Part shown: in pieces, positions 55,691-64,000 of the stretch
Layout: the number at the start of each line of letters is the position of its first letter
Numbering within the stretch: position 1 is the first letter of the stretch
Assembly: GCF_900172325.1 (NCBI RefSeq)
Contig: NZ_FWFR01000006.1
Span: 1 to 64,000 of the forward strand
DNA length: 64,000 nt
DNA from: Oceanibacterium hippocampi
GTDB taxonomy: Bacteria > Pseudomonadota > Alphaproteobacteria > Sneathiellales > Sneathiellaceae
Direction: 5' to 3'
Made by a program: the position numbers and the translations under genes
The notes under the pieces: generated by a model
The model's input: only the letters and a program-made list of their open reading frames with translations
Database searches by the model: none
What the model was told of the DNA's origin: nothing

Positions 55691-56815
55691 ATGGTAGAAG
55701 CAGGCGACGCGTACATATCGGGCCTGATTGCGCTGGCCCGGGACAAGCGATCCGAGAGCCGGAAACGGCTCATGGAGAATATGTCCGACCTGTTCGTGAG
55801 TGCGAACGGCCGTCTGAACGACCGTGAGCGGGCCATGATGTCGGACATCCTGCGCAAACTCGTCATCAGCATGGAAATGGCCGTCCGACGGGACCTTTCC
55901 GACCGGCTGGCTGCGAACGACGCGGCGCCGCGCGATCTCGTCAACCAGCTCGCCAACGACGAGATCGAGGTTGCCCGGCCGATCCTTCTGCGCAGCAAGG
56001 TGCTGGAGGAACTCGACCTCATCGAGGTCATCAAGCATCGCGGACAGGAACACCAGATTGTCGTCGCCCAGCGCGAGGGCCTGAGTGCCGCCGTCGCCGA
56101 CGTGCTCATCGATTTCGGCGACGAGGACGTGATCAGCGCCCTCATCGAGAATCACGAGGCGGAGATCTCGGCGCGCGCGCTCGATTACCTGGTGAGTGAA
56201 TCGCGCCGCATCGACCGCTTCCAGGAACCGCTCCTGCAGCGCGAGGACCTGCCGACCCGCCTCGCCCAGCGCATGTTCTGGTGGGTCTCGGCGGCGCTCC
56301 GCAAGCATATCCTGAGTGAATTCGATGTCGACGAGGGCATGCTCGACGACGAGCTCGAGGCGGCCACGCAGTCGATCGTCGACGAGGCGACGTCGCCGCG
56401 CATGACCGAGGCCGAGCAGCTCGTTGCCGAGCTCGAGGCCCGCCGCGAACTCAACGAGCGTTTTCTCGTCCAGTCGCTCCGCAACAACCAGGTATCGGTC
56501 TTCATCGCCGGCCTGGCGCGGATTGCCGGTATCGACCGCTTCATCGCGCGCCGCATCGTCTTCGACATGGGTGGCGAGAGCCTCGCCGTCGCCTGCCGCG
56601 CGGCCGGCTTCGACCGGACCAGCTTCGGCGCGATCTTCATGCTGACGCGCGCCGGCGCGCAGCCGGGCGGCCGCGGCGCCGATCCGGCGACGCTGCAGGC
56701 AATCCTGCAGTTCTTCGACAAGTTGACGGTGCAGCGCGCCCATTCGGCGCTGCGCTACTGGATGCGCGACGAAGGGTATCTTGCCGCGATCGAGCGGCTC
56801 GAGGCGATGGCGTGA
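55691..56815 (+). CDS. DUF2336 protein 1
   Basis: The first in-frame ATG gives 374 residues (MVEAGDAYISGLIALARDKR); a TTG 14 codons earlier is the alternative. The protein is almost all helical with HEAT-like pairs: NDEIEVARPILLRSKVLEEL, DLIEVIKHRGQEHQIVVAQR, then VADVLIDFGDEDVISALIEN. This is the DUF2336 signature. The C-terminal third (RRIVFDMGGESLAVACRAAG, FDRTSFGAIFMLTRAG) is also conserved between family members. It lies beside a histidine kinase and a second DUF2336 gene. DUF2336 has no established role that I know of. Confidence 0.88.
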   Translation: MVEAGDAYISGLIALARDKRSESRKRLMENMSDLFVSANGRLNDRERAMMSDILRKLVISMEMAVRRDLSDRLAANDAAPRDLVNQLANDEIEVARPILLRSKVLEELDLIEVIKHRGQEHQIVVAQREGLSAAVADVLIDFGDEDVISALIENHEAEISARALDYLVSESRRIDRFQEPLLQREDLPTRLAQRMFWWVSAALRKHILSEFDVDEGMLDDELEAATQSIVDEATSPRMTEAEQLVAELEARRELNERFLVQSLRNNQVSVFIAGLARIAGIDRFIARRIVFDMGGESLAVACRAAGFDRTSFGAIFMLTRAGAQPGGRGADPATLQAILQFFDKLTVQRAHSALRYWMRDEGYLAAIERLEAMA

Positions 56816-56959
56816 TCGAACAGCGGTCGCCGATGGTGTATGAATAGTCTCAAGAGCGTAGTGGTGTGAGGGGCATTAGCGGTCTGATCGGTGCACAACC
56901 GACATGCGACCGTCCTGCAGAACGAAGAATTCGATCTGGTGGGTGACAGGGGGCTATTG

Positions 56960-58585
56960 ATGAGCCGGCAACAGAATGAGCGGCTCGCGTCGGTCGACGA
57001 ACGATTGGCCGGTCGCGGACGGGGTACCGATACGGTGATGAAGGGGGTCGTCGGAAACGTCTTCTTCGACGCGCTGTTCGAGCAGGCGCCGCCGACCTAC
57101 GTGGCGCGACAGGACGGCACCCTGATCTATGCCAACAGCGCCTTCCGGCGCGCCTTCCGGCTGCCGGGCGGCAGTGCCGGCGGCACCCTGCCCTCGCTGC
57201 CCGACCAGCATCTCGCGATCATCCGCGAAGTCGCCGACAACGGCCGGATCAGCGCCCGGCGGATCACCCATGACTGCGGCAACCAGCGGCTTCACTTCCT
57301 CGGCCGCCATTTCCCGATCCGCGACCAGGGCGAACAACTTCTCGCGGTCGGCGCCACCTTCATCGACGCGACCCGCGAGGCGGAGGTCGAGGAACGGCTC
57401 CGCCGCGAACGGAAGCGCTTTTCCGATGTCGCCCGCGCCGCGTCCGACTGGATCTGGGAAACCGACGCCAAGCTGCGCCTCACCTTCGTTTCCGATCCGG
57501 TGACCCAGGCCCTTGGCCTGCCGCCACTGCTCCTCAAGGGGCGCCGCCTGCACGAGCTCGGCCGTCTACCCGAGACGGGACACGACCTGGAGAACATCGC
57601 CACTTCCGCCTTCCGCGCCCACAGCCCGTTCCGCGATGCGCCCTTCGAGATCGACACCCCGGACGGGACGACGCGGAACTACCTGCTGAACGGCGTTCCG
57701 GTCTTCGACGAAGAGGGCGATTTCGACGGCTATCGCGGCACCAGCACCGACGTGACCGCCCGCCTCAGCGCCGAGAACGAGGCCAACACTTCCAAGAACG
57801 AGCTGGAAAAGGCGCTCGAGGCACTCACCAACAAGAATCTGCAGCTCGAACTCGCGGTCAAGGAAGCCAATTCCGCGATCCGCTCGAAAAGCGAGTTCCT
57901 CGCCAACATGAGCCACGAGCTGCGCACCCCGCTGAACGCGGTGATCGGCTTCGCCGAGGTCATGAAGCTGGAGACCTTCGGCGCGCTCAGCGACCACTAC
58001 CGGGGCTACGTCGACAACATCCTGAATGCCGGGCGGCACCTGCTCAGCCTGATCGAGGATATCCTCGATATCGCCCGCATCGAGAACGACATCGTCACCA
58101 TCAACGTGACGCCGATCCCGCTCTCCGACATCATCCGCGACGCCCGGGCACTGATCGAACTGCGCGCCGGCGACCGGGGCATCGATATCGGCGAGGTCGC
58201 CTACGACGGCCCGATGACCCTGCGGGTCGACGGGATGCGGACCCTGCAGATCTTCGTCAACCTGCTCGGCAACGCGGTCAAGTTCACCCAGCCGGGCGGC
58301 AAGGTCGGCATCGACGTGCGCCTGGATGCCACGCGCCAGCTTGCCGATATCGTGGTCTGGGACAACGGCCCCGGCATCTCCGATGAAATGCGGGAGACGA
58401 TCTTCGATGCGTTCCGGCAGGGCCAGGAAGGCGTCATGACCAGCCCGCAGGAGGGCGTCGGCCTCGGCCTGACCTTGTCGCGCAAGCTTGCGCGCCTGAT
58501 GGGCGGTGACGTTACCCTCGAGAGCGCGGGGGGCGAGAGCTGCCGGTTTGTCGTCAGCCTGCCTGTCGGCACCGGCGAGGACTGA
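56960..58585 (+). CDS. PAS-domain histidine kinase
   Basis: The ATG at 56960, after GGGGG, gives 541 residues; a GTG at 56891 is possible. No membrane segment is seen, so the kinase is cytoplasmic. PAS domains lie at about 35-140 (APPTYVARQDGTLIYANSAF) and 150-270 (DVARAASDWIWETDAKLRLT). A short coiled coil precedes the HisKA domain with His319 in NMSHELRTPLNAVIGFAEVM. The ATPase has NLLGNAVKFTQ, DNGPGI and GVGLGLTLSRKLA. Its organisation recalls the PleC/DivJ class. No response regulator is adjacent; the flanking DUF2336 proteins are its candidate partners. Confidence 0.92.
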   Translation: MSRQQNERLASVDERLAGRGRGTDTVMKGVVGNVFFDALFEQAPPTYVARQDGTLIYANSAFRRAFRLPGGSAGGTLPSLPDQHLAIIREVADNGRISARRITHDCGNQRLHFLGRHFPIRDQGEQLLAVGATFIDATREAEVEERLRRERKRFSDVARAASDWIWETDAKLRLTFVSDPVTQALGLPPLLLKGRRLHELGRLPETGHDLENIATSAFRAHSPFRDAPFEIDTPDGTTRNYLLNGVPVFDEEGDFDGYRGTSTDVTARLSAENEANTSKNELEKALEALTNKNLQLELAVKEANSAIRSKSEFLANMSHELRTPLNAVIGFAEVMKLETFGALSDHYRGYVDNILNAGRHLLSLIEDILDIARIENDIVTINVTPIPLSDIIRDARALIELRAGDRGIDIGEVAYDGPMTLRVDGMRTLQIFVNLLGNAVKFTQPGGKVGIDVRLDATRQLADIVVWDNGPGISDEMRETIFDAFRQGQEGVMTSPQEGVGLGLTLSRKLARLMGGDVTLESAGGESCRFVVSLPVGTGED

Positions 58586-58660
58586 CCGCAACGGCACTCC
58601 CTGCTCCGACCCAATTTCTGGTTACCGGATTCTGAAATTGATCGTAACGCCGAAATCGCT

Positions 58661-58675
58661 TTCAGGTTTTGTTAA
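58661..58675 (+). promoter_or_regulatory. CtrA-like box upstream of DUF2336 gene 2
   Basis: TTCAGGTTTTGTTAA matches TTAA-N7-TTAA with one change, 52 bases before the start codon. It overlaps an imperfect palindrome (CAGGTTTTGTTAAACCTG, 58663-58680). Confidence 0.35.
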
Positions 58676-58726
58676 ACCTGCTGGTGCAATCTGTGCGTAG
58701 TTCAGTAGTAGATCCCATCAACCAGT

Positions 58727-59821
58727 GTGTCCGAAGTGCCAGAAGCTCAATTCAATGTCTCTCCAGACCTGGTCTCGCCGGCTCGTCTCCGCTCCGCGGA
58801 AGGTCGTCGCCATCTGTTTGGAGAACTGAGCGGCACGCTCGTTCGCGGCAGCGCGAACCTGACACCTGCCGAACGCCGGCTGACCGAGGAAATCCTCTGC
58901 CAGCTGCTCTCGAGCGTCGAGGTATCGGTACGCCTGGGACTGGCGGAACAGATCGCCGACATGCCGGAGCCGCCCCGGGATCTCGCCATTGCCCTGGCCA
59001 ACGACGCGATCGAGGTCGCAACGCCGGTCATCCTGCGCTGCACGGCGCTCACCGACAACGACCTGCTGGATCTGATCCGCGCGCGCGACCTGCCCCACCA
59101 GCTCGCTGTCGCGGTTCGCGAGAATATCGGCGAGGCCGTCACCGAAGCGCTGGTCGAGATCGGCGACCCGAAGCTCATCGAGGCCCTGGTCGACAATCTC
59201 ACGGCCCGGATCTCCACCTCGGTCATGTGCCAGCTGATCGACCTCGCCGCCGATAACGCGGCGTTGCACGGCCCGCTTTCCCGTCGCCGCGACATCGACA
59301 GCGACAATGCGAAGAAGCTCTATCTCACGGTGTCGCTGGACCTGAAGCGCGACATCTACCGGAACTTCGACCTGCAGGGGCTGGTCGCCGAACCGCTCGA
59401 CGCGGTGCTCGGTACCGCCCTCAACCCGGACCGCGCCGCGCGGCCCGACCTGCTGATCGGAAAGCTTCACGCCGCCGGCCAACTCACGGCCGGGTTCCTC
59501 GTCAAGTGTCTTCGTGACGACAATGTCGAACTGTTCGAGCTCGGCCTCGCCCGTCGCCTCAACATGGCGCCGGCACTGGCACGCCATATCGTCCGGAACG
59601 GCTCGCTGGACGAGCTCATCGCGGCCTGCCGGGCGATCTCGATCGACCGGCTCGTCTTCGGCTCGATCTTCGACGCCCTTGCCGGAGCCCGCGCCAGCAA
59701 CGCGCTTGCCGCAGCGAACGGCCGCGAGGCCGTGCTCGCCGCCTACGGACAGATGTCGGCCGAGGACGCCGACCGGATCCTGACCGACGCCGGGCAGGAA
59801 TTCCAGCAACGGCTCAATTAG
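58727..59821 (+). CDS. DUF2336 protein 2
   Basis: The GTG at 58727 (MSEVPEAQFNVSPDLVSPAR) gives 364 residues. The same helical plan as DUF2336 protein 1 is visible: LTPAERRLTEEILCQLLSSV, ANDAIEVATPVILRCTALTD, then ARDLPHQLAVAVRENIGEAV. The C-terminal block is LTAGFLVKCLRDDNVELFEL with IDRLVFGSIFDALAGA. The two are diverged paralogues flanking one kinase. No membrane or signal segment is seen. Confidence 0.85.
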   Translation: MSEVPEAQFNVSPDLVSPARLRSAEGRRHLFGELSGTLVRGSANLTPAERRLTEEILCQLLSSVEVSVRLGLAEQIADMPEPPRDLAIALANDAIEVATPVILRCTALTDNDLLDLIRARDLPHQLAVAVRENIGEAVTEALVEIGDPKLIEALVDNLTARISTSVMCQLIDLAADNAALHGPLSRRRDIDSDNAKKLYLTVSLDLKRDIYRNFDLQGLVAEPLDAVLGTALNPDRAARPDLLIGKLHAAGQLTAGFLVKCLRDDNVELFELGLARRLNMAPALARHIVRNGSLDELIAACRAISIDRLVFGSIFDALAGARASNALAAANGREAVLAAYGQMSAEDADRILTDAGQEFQQRLN

Positions 59822-59951
59822 CGCGCCGGCGCCGGACGCCTTTCCGGCTGGCGGTCATCACCTTCCCGTTCCGATCGCGCCACCGCTCTTTACCCGCGGG
59901 CTCCGCTTCGCCATGTTATGATGGCAGAGGGGAAAATCGGAGCCACATTCC

Positions 59952-60941
59952 ATGATCGACCCGTACGGACGTGAAATCACCTATCTCCGCGTTTCGGTGA
60001 CCGATCGCTGCGATTTCCGCTGCGTCTACTGCATGTCCGAGGACATGACCTTCCTGCCGAAGCGGGACATCCTCTCGCTTGAGGAACTGGAGCGCCTGTG
60101 CGGCGCCTTCATCCGCAAGGGCGTGCGGCGTCTGCGCCTGACCGGCGGCGAACCGCTCGTCCGCCGCAACGTGATGAACCTGATCGGCGCTCTCGGCCGC
60201 CATATCGCCGACGGCAATCTTGACGAGCTGACGCTGACCACGAATGGCAGCCAGCTCGCCCGCTTCGCCGATCAGCTTTATGCATCCGGGGTCCGTCGCA
60301 TCAACGTATCCCTCGACACCCTAGATGCGGACCGGTTCAAGGCGATCACCCGCTGGGGGCGGCTCGAACAGGTGCTCGGCGGGATCGAGGCCGCCAAGCA
60401 GGCCGGCATCCGCGTCAAGATCAACACGGTGGCGCTCAAGGGCGTCAACGAGGGCGAGTTCGATCGCTTCGTCAACTGGTGCGGCGCCGAGGGATTCGAC
60501 TGGACCCTGATCGAGACCATGCCGCTCGGCGATATCGACGGGGACCGGACCGACCAGTATCTCCCGCTCGACGGTGTGCGCGAGCGGCTGGGCGAACGCT
60601 GGACGCTCACCGAAAGCGGCTATCGGACCGGCGGACCCGCGCGCTATGCCGACGTGGCCGAGACCGGCGGACGGATCGGCTTCATCACCCCGATGAGCCA
60701 CAATTTCTGCGAATCCTGCAATCGTGTGCGGCTCACCTGCACCGGCACGCTCTACATGTGCCTCGGGCAGGAGGACGCGGCCGACCTGCGGGCGCCGCTC
60801 CGTGAAAGCGCCGAAGACGACCTGATCGAGGCGGCAATCGACCGGGCGATCGGGCGCAAGCCGAAGGGCCATGATTTCGTCATCGACCGCGCCGGCCGGA
60901 AGCCGGCCGTCGCCCGTCACATGAGCGTCACCGGCGGCTGA
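59952..60941 (+). CDS. moaA: GTP 3',8-cyclase MoaA
   Basis: The 329-residue protein starts after GGAG. The radical SAM cluster motif CDFRCVYC lies at residues about 18-25. The SAM region includes [13 protein letters not shown]. The C-terminal second cluster motif is [18 protein letters not shown]. The protein ends in the Gly-Gly tail (VTGG) required for activity in this family. It performs the first step of molybdenum cofactor synthesis. No moaC is adjacent. Confidence 0.96.
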   Translation: MIDPYGREITYLRVSVTDRCDFRCVYCMSEDMTFLPKRDILSLEELERLCGAFIRKGVRRLRLTGGEPLVRRNVMNLIGALGRHIADGNLDELTLTTNGSQLARFADQLYASGVRRINVSLDTLDADRFKAITRWGRLEQVLGGIEAAKQAGIRVKINTVALKGVNEGEFDRFVNWCGAEGFDWTLIETMPLGDIDGDRTDQYLPLDGVRERLGERWTLTESGYRTGGPARYADVAETGGRIGFITPMSHNFCESCNRVRLTCTGTLYMCLGQEDAADLRAPLRESAEDDLIEAAIDRAIGRKPKGHDFVIDRAGRKPAVARHMSVTGG

Positions 60942-60942
60942 C

Positions 60943-60959
60943 CGGGACGCGTCGTCCCG
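60943..60959. terminator. Hairpin between convergent moaA and secreted-protein genes
   Basis: CGGGACG-CGT-CGTCCCG is a perfect seven-bp stem directly after the moaA stop. No T run follows on either side, so termination is only a possibility. Confidence 0.35.
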
Positions 60960-60977
60960 TGCCAACGGGGTCGGGCG

Positions 60978-61460
60978 CTAGTCCAGCGAGACTTGGTGCG
61001 AGTAGGTCAGGCCGTTCGAGACGGTGATCTGGGTGAACCCGAGAAGCTTCGCCAAGTCGAAGAAGGTGAACAGGTCCTCGACCTCGTATTCCCGGAACAG
61101 ATCGGTCGTCCGTGCCACCGCGGTGAGCTGCGCGAGCAGGCCCCGCATCTGGTAGATCGTCGCGTAACTGCTGTCGCTCAGGGCGACGATGATCAGTTTC
61201 TCGGCCTCGGCGCCCTTGGCGAAAATCGCGTAATCCGGGGGATAGGGTCGCGAGAACTGGGCCTGGGTCATCCCGGTGACAAAGCCGAGCCGTATCGTCC
61301 GGCTCGCATCCGGCATGACCTGGGCGCGGGCCTCGTATCGCTCGGCGGTTGCCGGACCCGGATAGTAGTAGCCGGCATGTTCGTCGTCGGCCGCCCGGAC
61401 CTCGCTCGCTCCGATGCCGAGCGCGGCGACGACGATGCAGGCAACGGCAATGACTTTCAT
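60978..61460 (-). CDS. Periplasmic protein of unknown function near moaA
   Basis: The 160-residue protein has a signal peptide (VIAVACIVVAALGIGASEVR followed by AADDEHAGYYYPGP). The mature domain has conserved-looking blocks: TIRLGFVTGMTQAQFSRPYP, PDYAIFAKGAEAEKLIIVAL, then DLFTFFDLAKLLGFTQITVS. I believe similar proteins are sometimes labelled molybdopterin-guanine dinucleotide synthesis protein A, but there is no MobA nucleotide-binding motif and it is exported, so that label would be unsupported. Position next to moaA hints at a link with periplasmic molybdoenzymes, nothing more. Confidence 0.75.
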   Translation of the reverse strand: MKVIAVACIVVAALGIGASEVRAADDEHAGYYYPGPATAERYEARAQVMPDASRTIRLGFVTGMTQAQFSRPYPPDYAIFAKGAEAEKLIIVALSDSSYATIYQMRGLLAQLTAVARTTDLFREYEVEDLFTFFDLAKLLGFTQITVSNGLTYSHQVSLD

Positions 61461-61628
61461 CGGACATCCTCACTTCGGTACGAGATGCGGCATGGCGTGC
61501 CGGCCGATCATGACGCGCCCGGTGCGATCGCACAATAAGCGGCGGGTAATCCCGGCCCGGGTAGCGCGGCCGTTGCATTCCGCTATACTGCGGCGCGACC
61601 TGGTTCTATGTCCAAAGGAGACGTCTCG

Positions 61629-62396
61629 ATGGCGTTCAGCAAGTTGCATTTCGCCGCAAGCCGAAGCGAGACGGCTCAGGCCTCCAAGGAACTCCTGATC
61701 GAACGTTACGGACAGGCGGAGGTGAAGGATGCCGACGTGATCGTGGCCCTCGGCGGGGACGGCTTCATGCTGGAAACGCTGCACCGGAACATGGAATCCG
61801 GACTGCCGATCTACGGCATGAACCGTGGCACGGTCGGCTTCCTGATGAATACCTTCGACGCCGACAACCTGGAATTGCGCCTCAACAGCGCGGAAGTGGG
61901 CGAGATCCACCCGCTGCGCATGGAGGCGATCAACATTTCCGGCAGCAAGCAGGTCTCGCTCGCGATCAACGAGGTCGCCCTCCTCCGCCAGACCCGCCAG
62001 GCGGCGAAGATCAAGATCTCCATCGACGACAAGATCCGGATCCCGGAATTGATCTGCGACGGCGCGCTGGTCTCCACGCCGGCCGGCTCGACCGCCTACA
62101 ACCTGTCGGCCCATGGTCCGATCCTGCCGCTGTCGGCAGGCGTCCTCGCACTGACACCGATCAGCGCCTTCCGGCCGCGACGCTGGCGCGGCGCGCTGGT
62201 GCCCCGCTCCGTCAACATCGAGATGGAGATCCTCGAGGCCTACAAGCGGCCGGTCAGCGCCACCGCCGACGCGACCGAGGTTCGCGAGGTCGAGCGGGTC
62301 ACGATCACGGAGGCCCGCGACATCACCCTCCGCCTGCTCTTCGATGCCGAGCACAATCTGGAAGAGCGTATCCTGAACGAGCAGTTCACGCCCTGA
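61629..62396 (+). CDS. nadK: NAD kinase
   Basis: The start at [14 protein letters not shown], eight bases after GGAG, gives 255 residues, the short alphaproteobacterial form. Key motifs are [11 protein letters not shown] (GGDG loop with catalytic aspartate), [13 protein letters not shown] and the NAD-binding [20 protein letters not shown]. It phosphorylates NAD to NADP. It is monocistronic and converges on the VOC gene. Confidence 0.95.
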   Translation: MAFSKLHFAASRSETAQASKELLIERYGQAEVKDADVIVALGGDGFMLETLHRNMESGLPIYGMNRGTVGFLMNTFDADNLELRLNSAEVGEIHPLRMEAINISGSKQVSLAINEVALLRQTRQAAKIKISIDDKIRIPELICDGALVSTPAGSTAYNLSAHGPILPLSAGVLALTPISAFRPRRWRGALVPRSVNIEMEILEAYKRPVSATADATEVREVERVTITEARDITLRLLFDAEHNLEERILNEQFTP

Positions 62397-62409
62397 CCCG
62401 GTAGCACCG

Positions 62410-62766
62410 TCACGCGGGCAGGTGGCTCAGCACGTTGACGACGTTGCCGAACGGATCACGGACGTAGAAGCGCCGGACGCCCCAGGGTTCGTCGACCAGA
62501 TCGTAGACGATCTCCCAGCCGCCCGACCGGGCGCGGGCATGGACCTCGTCGACATCGTCGACCTCGATCGAGAGTACCGGGACCGCCGTGCCCGAGCCGC
62601 CTTCGCTGGCCACGCTCAGTTGCGGCGCCATGCGCTCCCCGCTGGAGAGCGTGACGATCCAGCCATGGTCCATGACGACCTTCAGGCCGAACAGGTCGCC
62701 ATAGAAGGCATTCGCGCGCGCCGGGTCGGCGACGGCAAGATTGGCGACGATACGCTTCACGGCCAT
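62410..62766 (-). CDS. VOC-superfamily (glyoxalase-like) protein
   Basis: The ATG of MAVKRIVANLAVADPARANA, seven bases after AAGGA, gives 118 residues. Two beta-alpha-beta-beta-beta modules are visible, with FYGDLFGLKVVMDHGWIVTL and the C-terminal WGVRRFYVRDPFGNVVNVLS typical of VOC proteins. The metal-ligand pattern of glyoxalase I is not complete (no N-terminal histidine ligand). It could be a bleomycin-resistance-like or other small-molecule binder. Confidence 0.85.
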   Translation of the reverse strand: MAVKRIVANLAVADPARANAFYGDLFGLKVVMDHGWIVTLSSGERMAPQLSVASEGGSGTAVPVLSIEVDDVDEVHARARSGGWEIVYDLVDEPWGVRRFYVRDPFGNVVNVLSHLPA

Positions 62767-62850
62767 TTTCATATCCTTGTCACGACACGGGAGACAACAG
62801 CCCAACGTTTCCGGGCGTTCCCTGTCAAGCGACCGGGAGCAATCGCCCGC

Positions 62851-64000
62851 TCAGTCGCGGCCCCGGTTCCGCCGGCGATTGCGCCGGCCGCCCTCGGCCG
62901 TCGAATCGTCCGGGTCGACCGCCTCCGGCACGACGATCGCGGCGCGAAGCTTCGGAAACGGGTCGCGGCGATGGGGCAGCGCGATCGCATCCACGAAATG
63001 TTCCTGGAAGCGCGGCTCGACGGCCGTCTCGATCTTCTCGACGCGCCGCACGACCTGCTCGATCTCGGTTCGCGACGCATTGTTGAGCAGGGCGATCCGC
63101 GCGCCGGTGCCGGCGGCATTGCCGGCCGAGGAGACATGCGGGATCTCGCAGTCCGGGATGAGCCCGAGGACCATCGCGTAAGTCGGATCGATGTAGGAGC
63201 CGAAGGCGCCGGCGAGGTTGATGCGCTCGACCGCCGTGACACCGAGCCGGTCCATCAGCAGCTTGACGCCGGCATAGAGCGCGGCCTTGCCGAGCTGAAT
63301 GGCGCGGACATCGTTCTGGGTCACCAGGATCTCCCGGCTGCCGGTGACCAGCCGGTAGGAGAAGGTGCGGCCGTCGGCGATCACCCGGTCCGGGTTGCGG
63401 GCCGCCGAGGCGCCGTCGATCACTCCGTCGCGGGTGATGACGCCGGACAGGAACAGCTCGGCGATCACCTCGATGATGCCCGACCCGCAGATCCCGGTCG
63501 CGTTGCCGGCGAAGCCCGCCTCGTCGGACCAGCGTTCGTCGCCGATCACCCGGTAGCGCGGCTCCAGCGTCTCCCGGTCGATCCGGACCCGCTCGATCGC
63601 GCCGGGCGCCGCGCGCTGGCCGGAGGAAATCTGCGCCCCCTCGAAGGCCGGGCCGGTCGGCGAGGAACAGGCGAGGATGCGTTCGCGGGTACCGAGGACG
63701 ATTTCCGCGTTCGTCCCGACATCGACCATGAGCGTCAGCGCGTCGGCGAGGTGGGGCGACTCCGAGAGCATCGCGGCGGCGCAATCGGCGCCCACATGGC
63801 CCGCGATGCAGGGCAGGAAATAGGCCCGCGCGCCGGGATGGAAGGCAAGATCCAGTTCGCCGGCCATCACCGTCACCGCATTGTCCACGGCCAGCGCGAA
63901 GGGCGCGCCGCCGAGCTCCTGCGGATCGATGCCGAGCACCAGGTGATGCATGATCGGGTTCCCGACGATCACCAGTTCGACGATGTGATCGCTCTCCACC
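62851..64000 (-). CDS. ASKHA-domain corrinoid-protein reductive activator (DUF4445), C-terminal part
   Basis: The gene runs off the right edge, so only about 383 C-terminal residues are present. The ASKHA-type ATPase features are VIVGNPIMHHLVLGIDPQEL, LMVDVGTNAEIVLGTRERIL, ATGICGSGIIEVIAELFLSG and INLAGAFGSYIDPTYAMVLG. In RACo proteins this domain follows an N-terminal 2Fe-2S domain and uses ATP to re-reduce inactive Co(II) corrinoid proteins of methyltransferases. The terminal 20 residues are a basic tail (EGGRRNRRRNRGRD). The methyltransferase partners would be to the right, outside the window. Confidence 0.85.
   Translation of the reverse strand, partial: VESDHIVELVIVGNPIMHHLVLGIDPQELGGAPFALAVDNAVTVMAGELDLAFHPGARAYFLPCIAGHVGADCAAAMLSESPHLADALTLMVDVGTNAEIVLGTRERILACSSPTGPAFEGAQISSGQRAAPGAIERVRIDRETLEPRYRVIGDERWSDEAGFAGNATGICGSGIIEVIAELFLSGVITRDGVIDGASAARNPDRVIADGRTFSYRLVTGSREILVTQNDVRAIQLGKAALYAGVKLLMDRLGVTAVERINLAGAFGSYIDPTYAMVLGLIPDCEIPHVSSAGNAAGTGARIALLNNASRTEIEQVVRRVEKIETAVEPRFQEHFVDAIALPHRRDPFPKLRAAIVVPEAVDPDDSTAEGGRRNRRRNRGRD

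Noticed and set aside
1-64000. CRISPR arrays, rRNA genes, known riboswitches
   Set aside because: No regularly spaced direct repeats with unique spacers, no rRNA-like conserved blocks, and no recognisable riboswitch aptamer were seen on either strand.

Overview
The window is a GC-rich alphaproteobacterial chromosome segment, most like Rhodospirillales or a near relative. The evidence is the alphaproteobacterial flagellar regulators FliX, FlbT and FlaF, DUF2336 proteins, a single-cysteine DksA, MotE and DUF6468 proteins beside fliM, a combined RelA/SpoT enzyme, and several TTAA-N7-TTAA boxes of the CtrA type. I cannot name the species.

Layout. (1) 1-4100 is a mobile-DNA scar. The right end of an IS3-family element cuts a tyrosine integrase gene. 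About 150 bases upstream of the integrase start lies a duplicated 3' half of tRNA-fMet (an att site), followed by a compact DUF3489 / DUF2924 / serine recombinase cassette. An intact tRNA-Ser(GCT) comes next. (2) 4650-10470 holds small metabolic genes: a secreted peptide, a Sel1 protein, a YfcG-like GST / Cys-Met PLP enzyme / YbaK operon, a bicupin and an amidase. (3) 10480-18670 is a conserved housekeeping block on the minus strand: folK, rpoZ, rsh, pyrE, DUF2062, pdxJ, acpS, lepB, rnc, era. (4) 18820-29930 carries NYN nuclease, UDGb, smpB, dapA, pepN, slt, HAD, hydrolase, threonine dehydratase-like and a secreted protein. (5) 30045-51763 is mostly flagellar. On the minus strand are fliL, fliM, DUF6468, motE, two MotB-like proteins and a 1158-residue beta/TPR protein. 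On the plus strand are flgF-flgG-flgA-flgH and flgI-flgJ-flgN. Also here are fliX, dksA, three flagellin genes, a PEP-CTERM protein, a FlaG-like gene and flbT-flaF. (6) 51976-64000 holds a MarR regulator, a CHASE2 adenylate cyclase with a FecR-like partner, a DUF2336 / histidine kinase / DUF2336 trio, moaA, nadK, a VOC protein and a truncated corrinoid-activase-like gene.

The most informative non-coding layer is flagellar control. Five near-consensus sigma-54 promoters precede flgF, flgI and the three flagellins. Each has GGCA-N5-TGCC palindromes (or, for flagellin 1, near matches) 70-150 bases upstream, as expected for enhancers bound by an FlbD-type activator. CtrA-type boxes sit before fliX, flbT-flaF, a DUF2336 gene and two secreted proteins. 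Two flagellin mRNAs are predicted to begin with the same pair of 13-nt hairpins, one of which shows a compensatory base-pair change; this is a likely post-transcriptional control element, possibly for FlbT. The other notable protein system is the MotB-like pair, in which one member keeps the stator-type aspartate and the OmpA signature and its paralogue has lost both, next to MotE and the giant beta/TPR protein.
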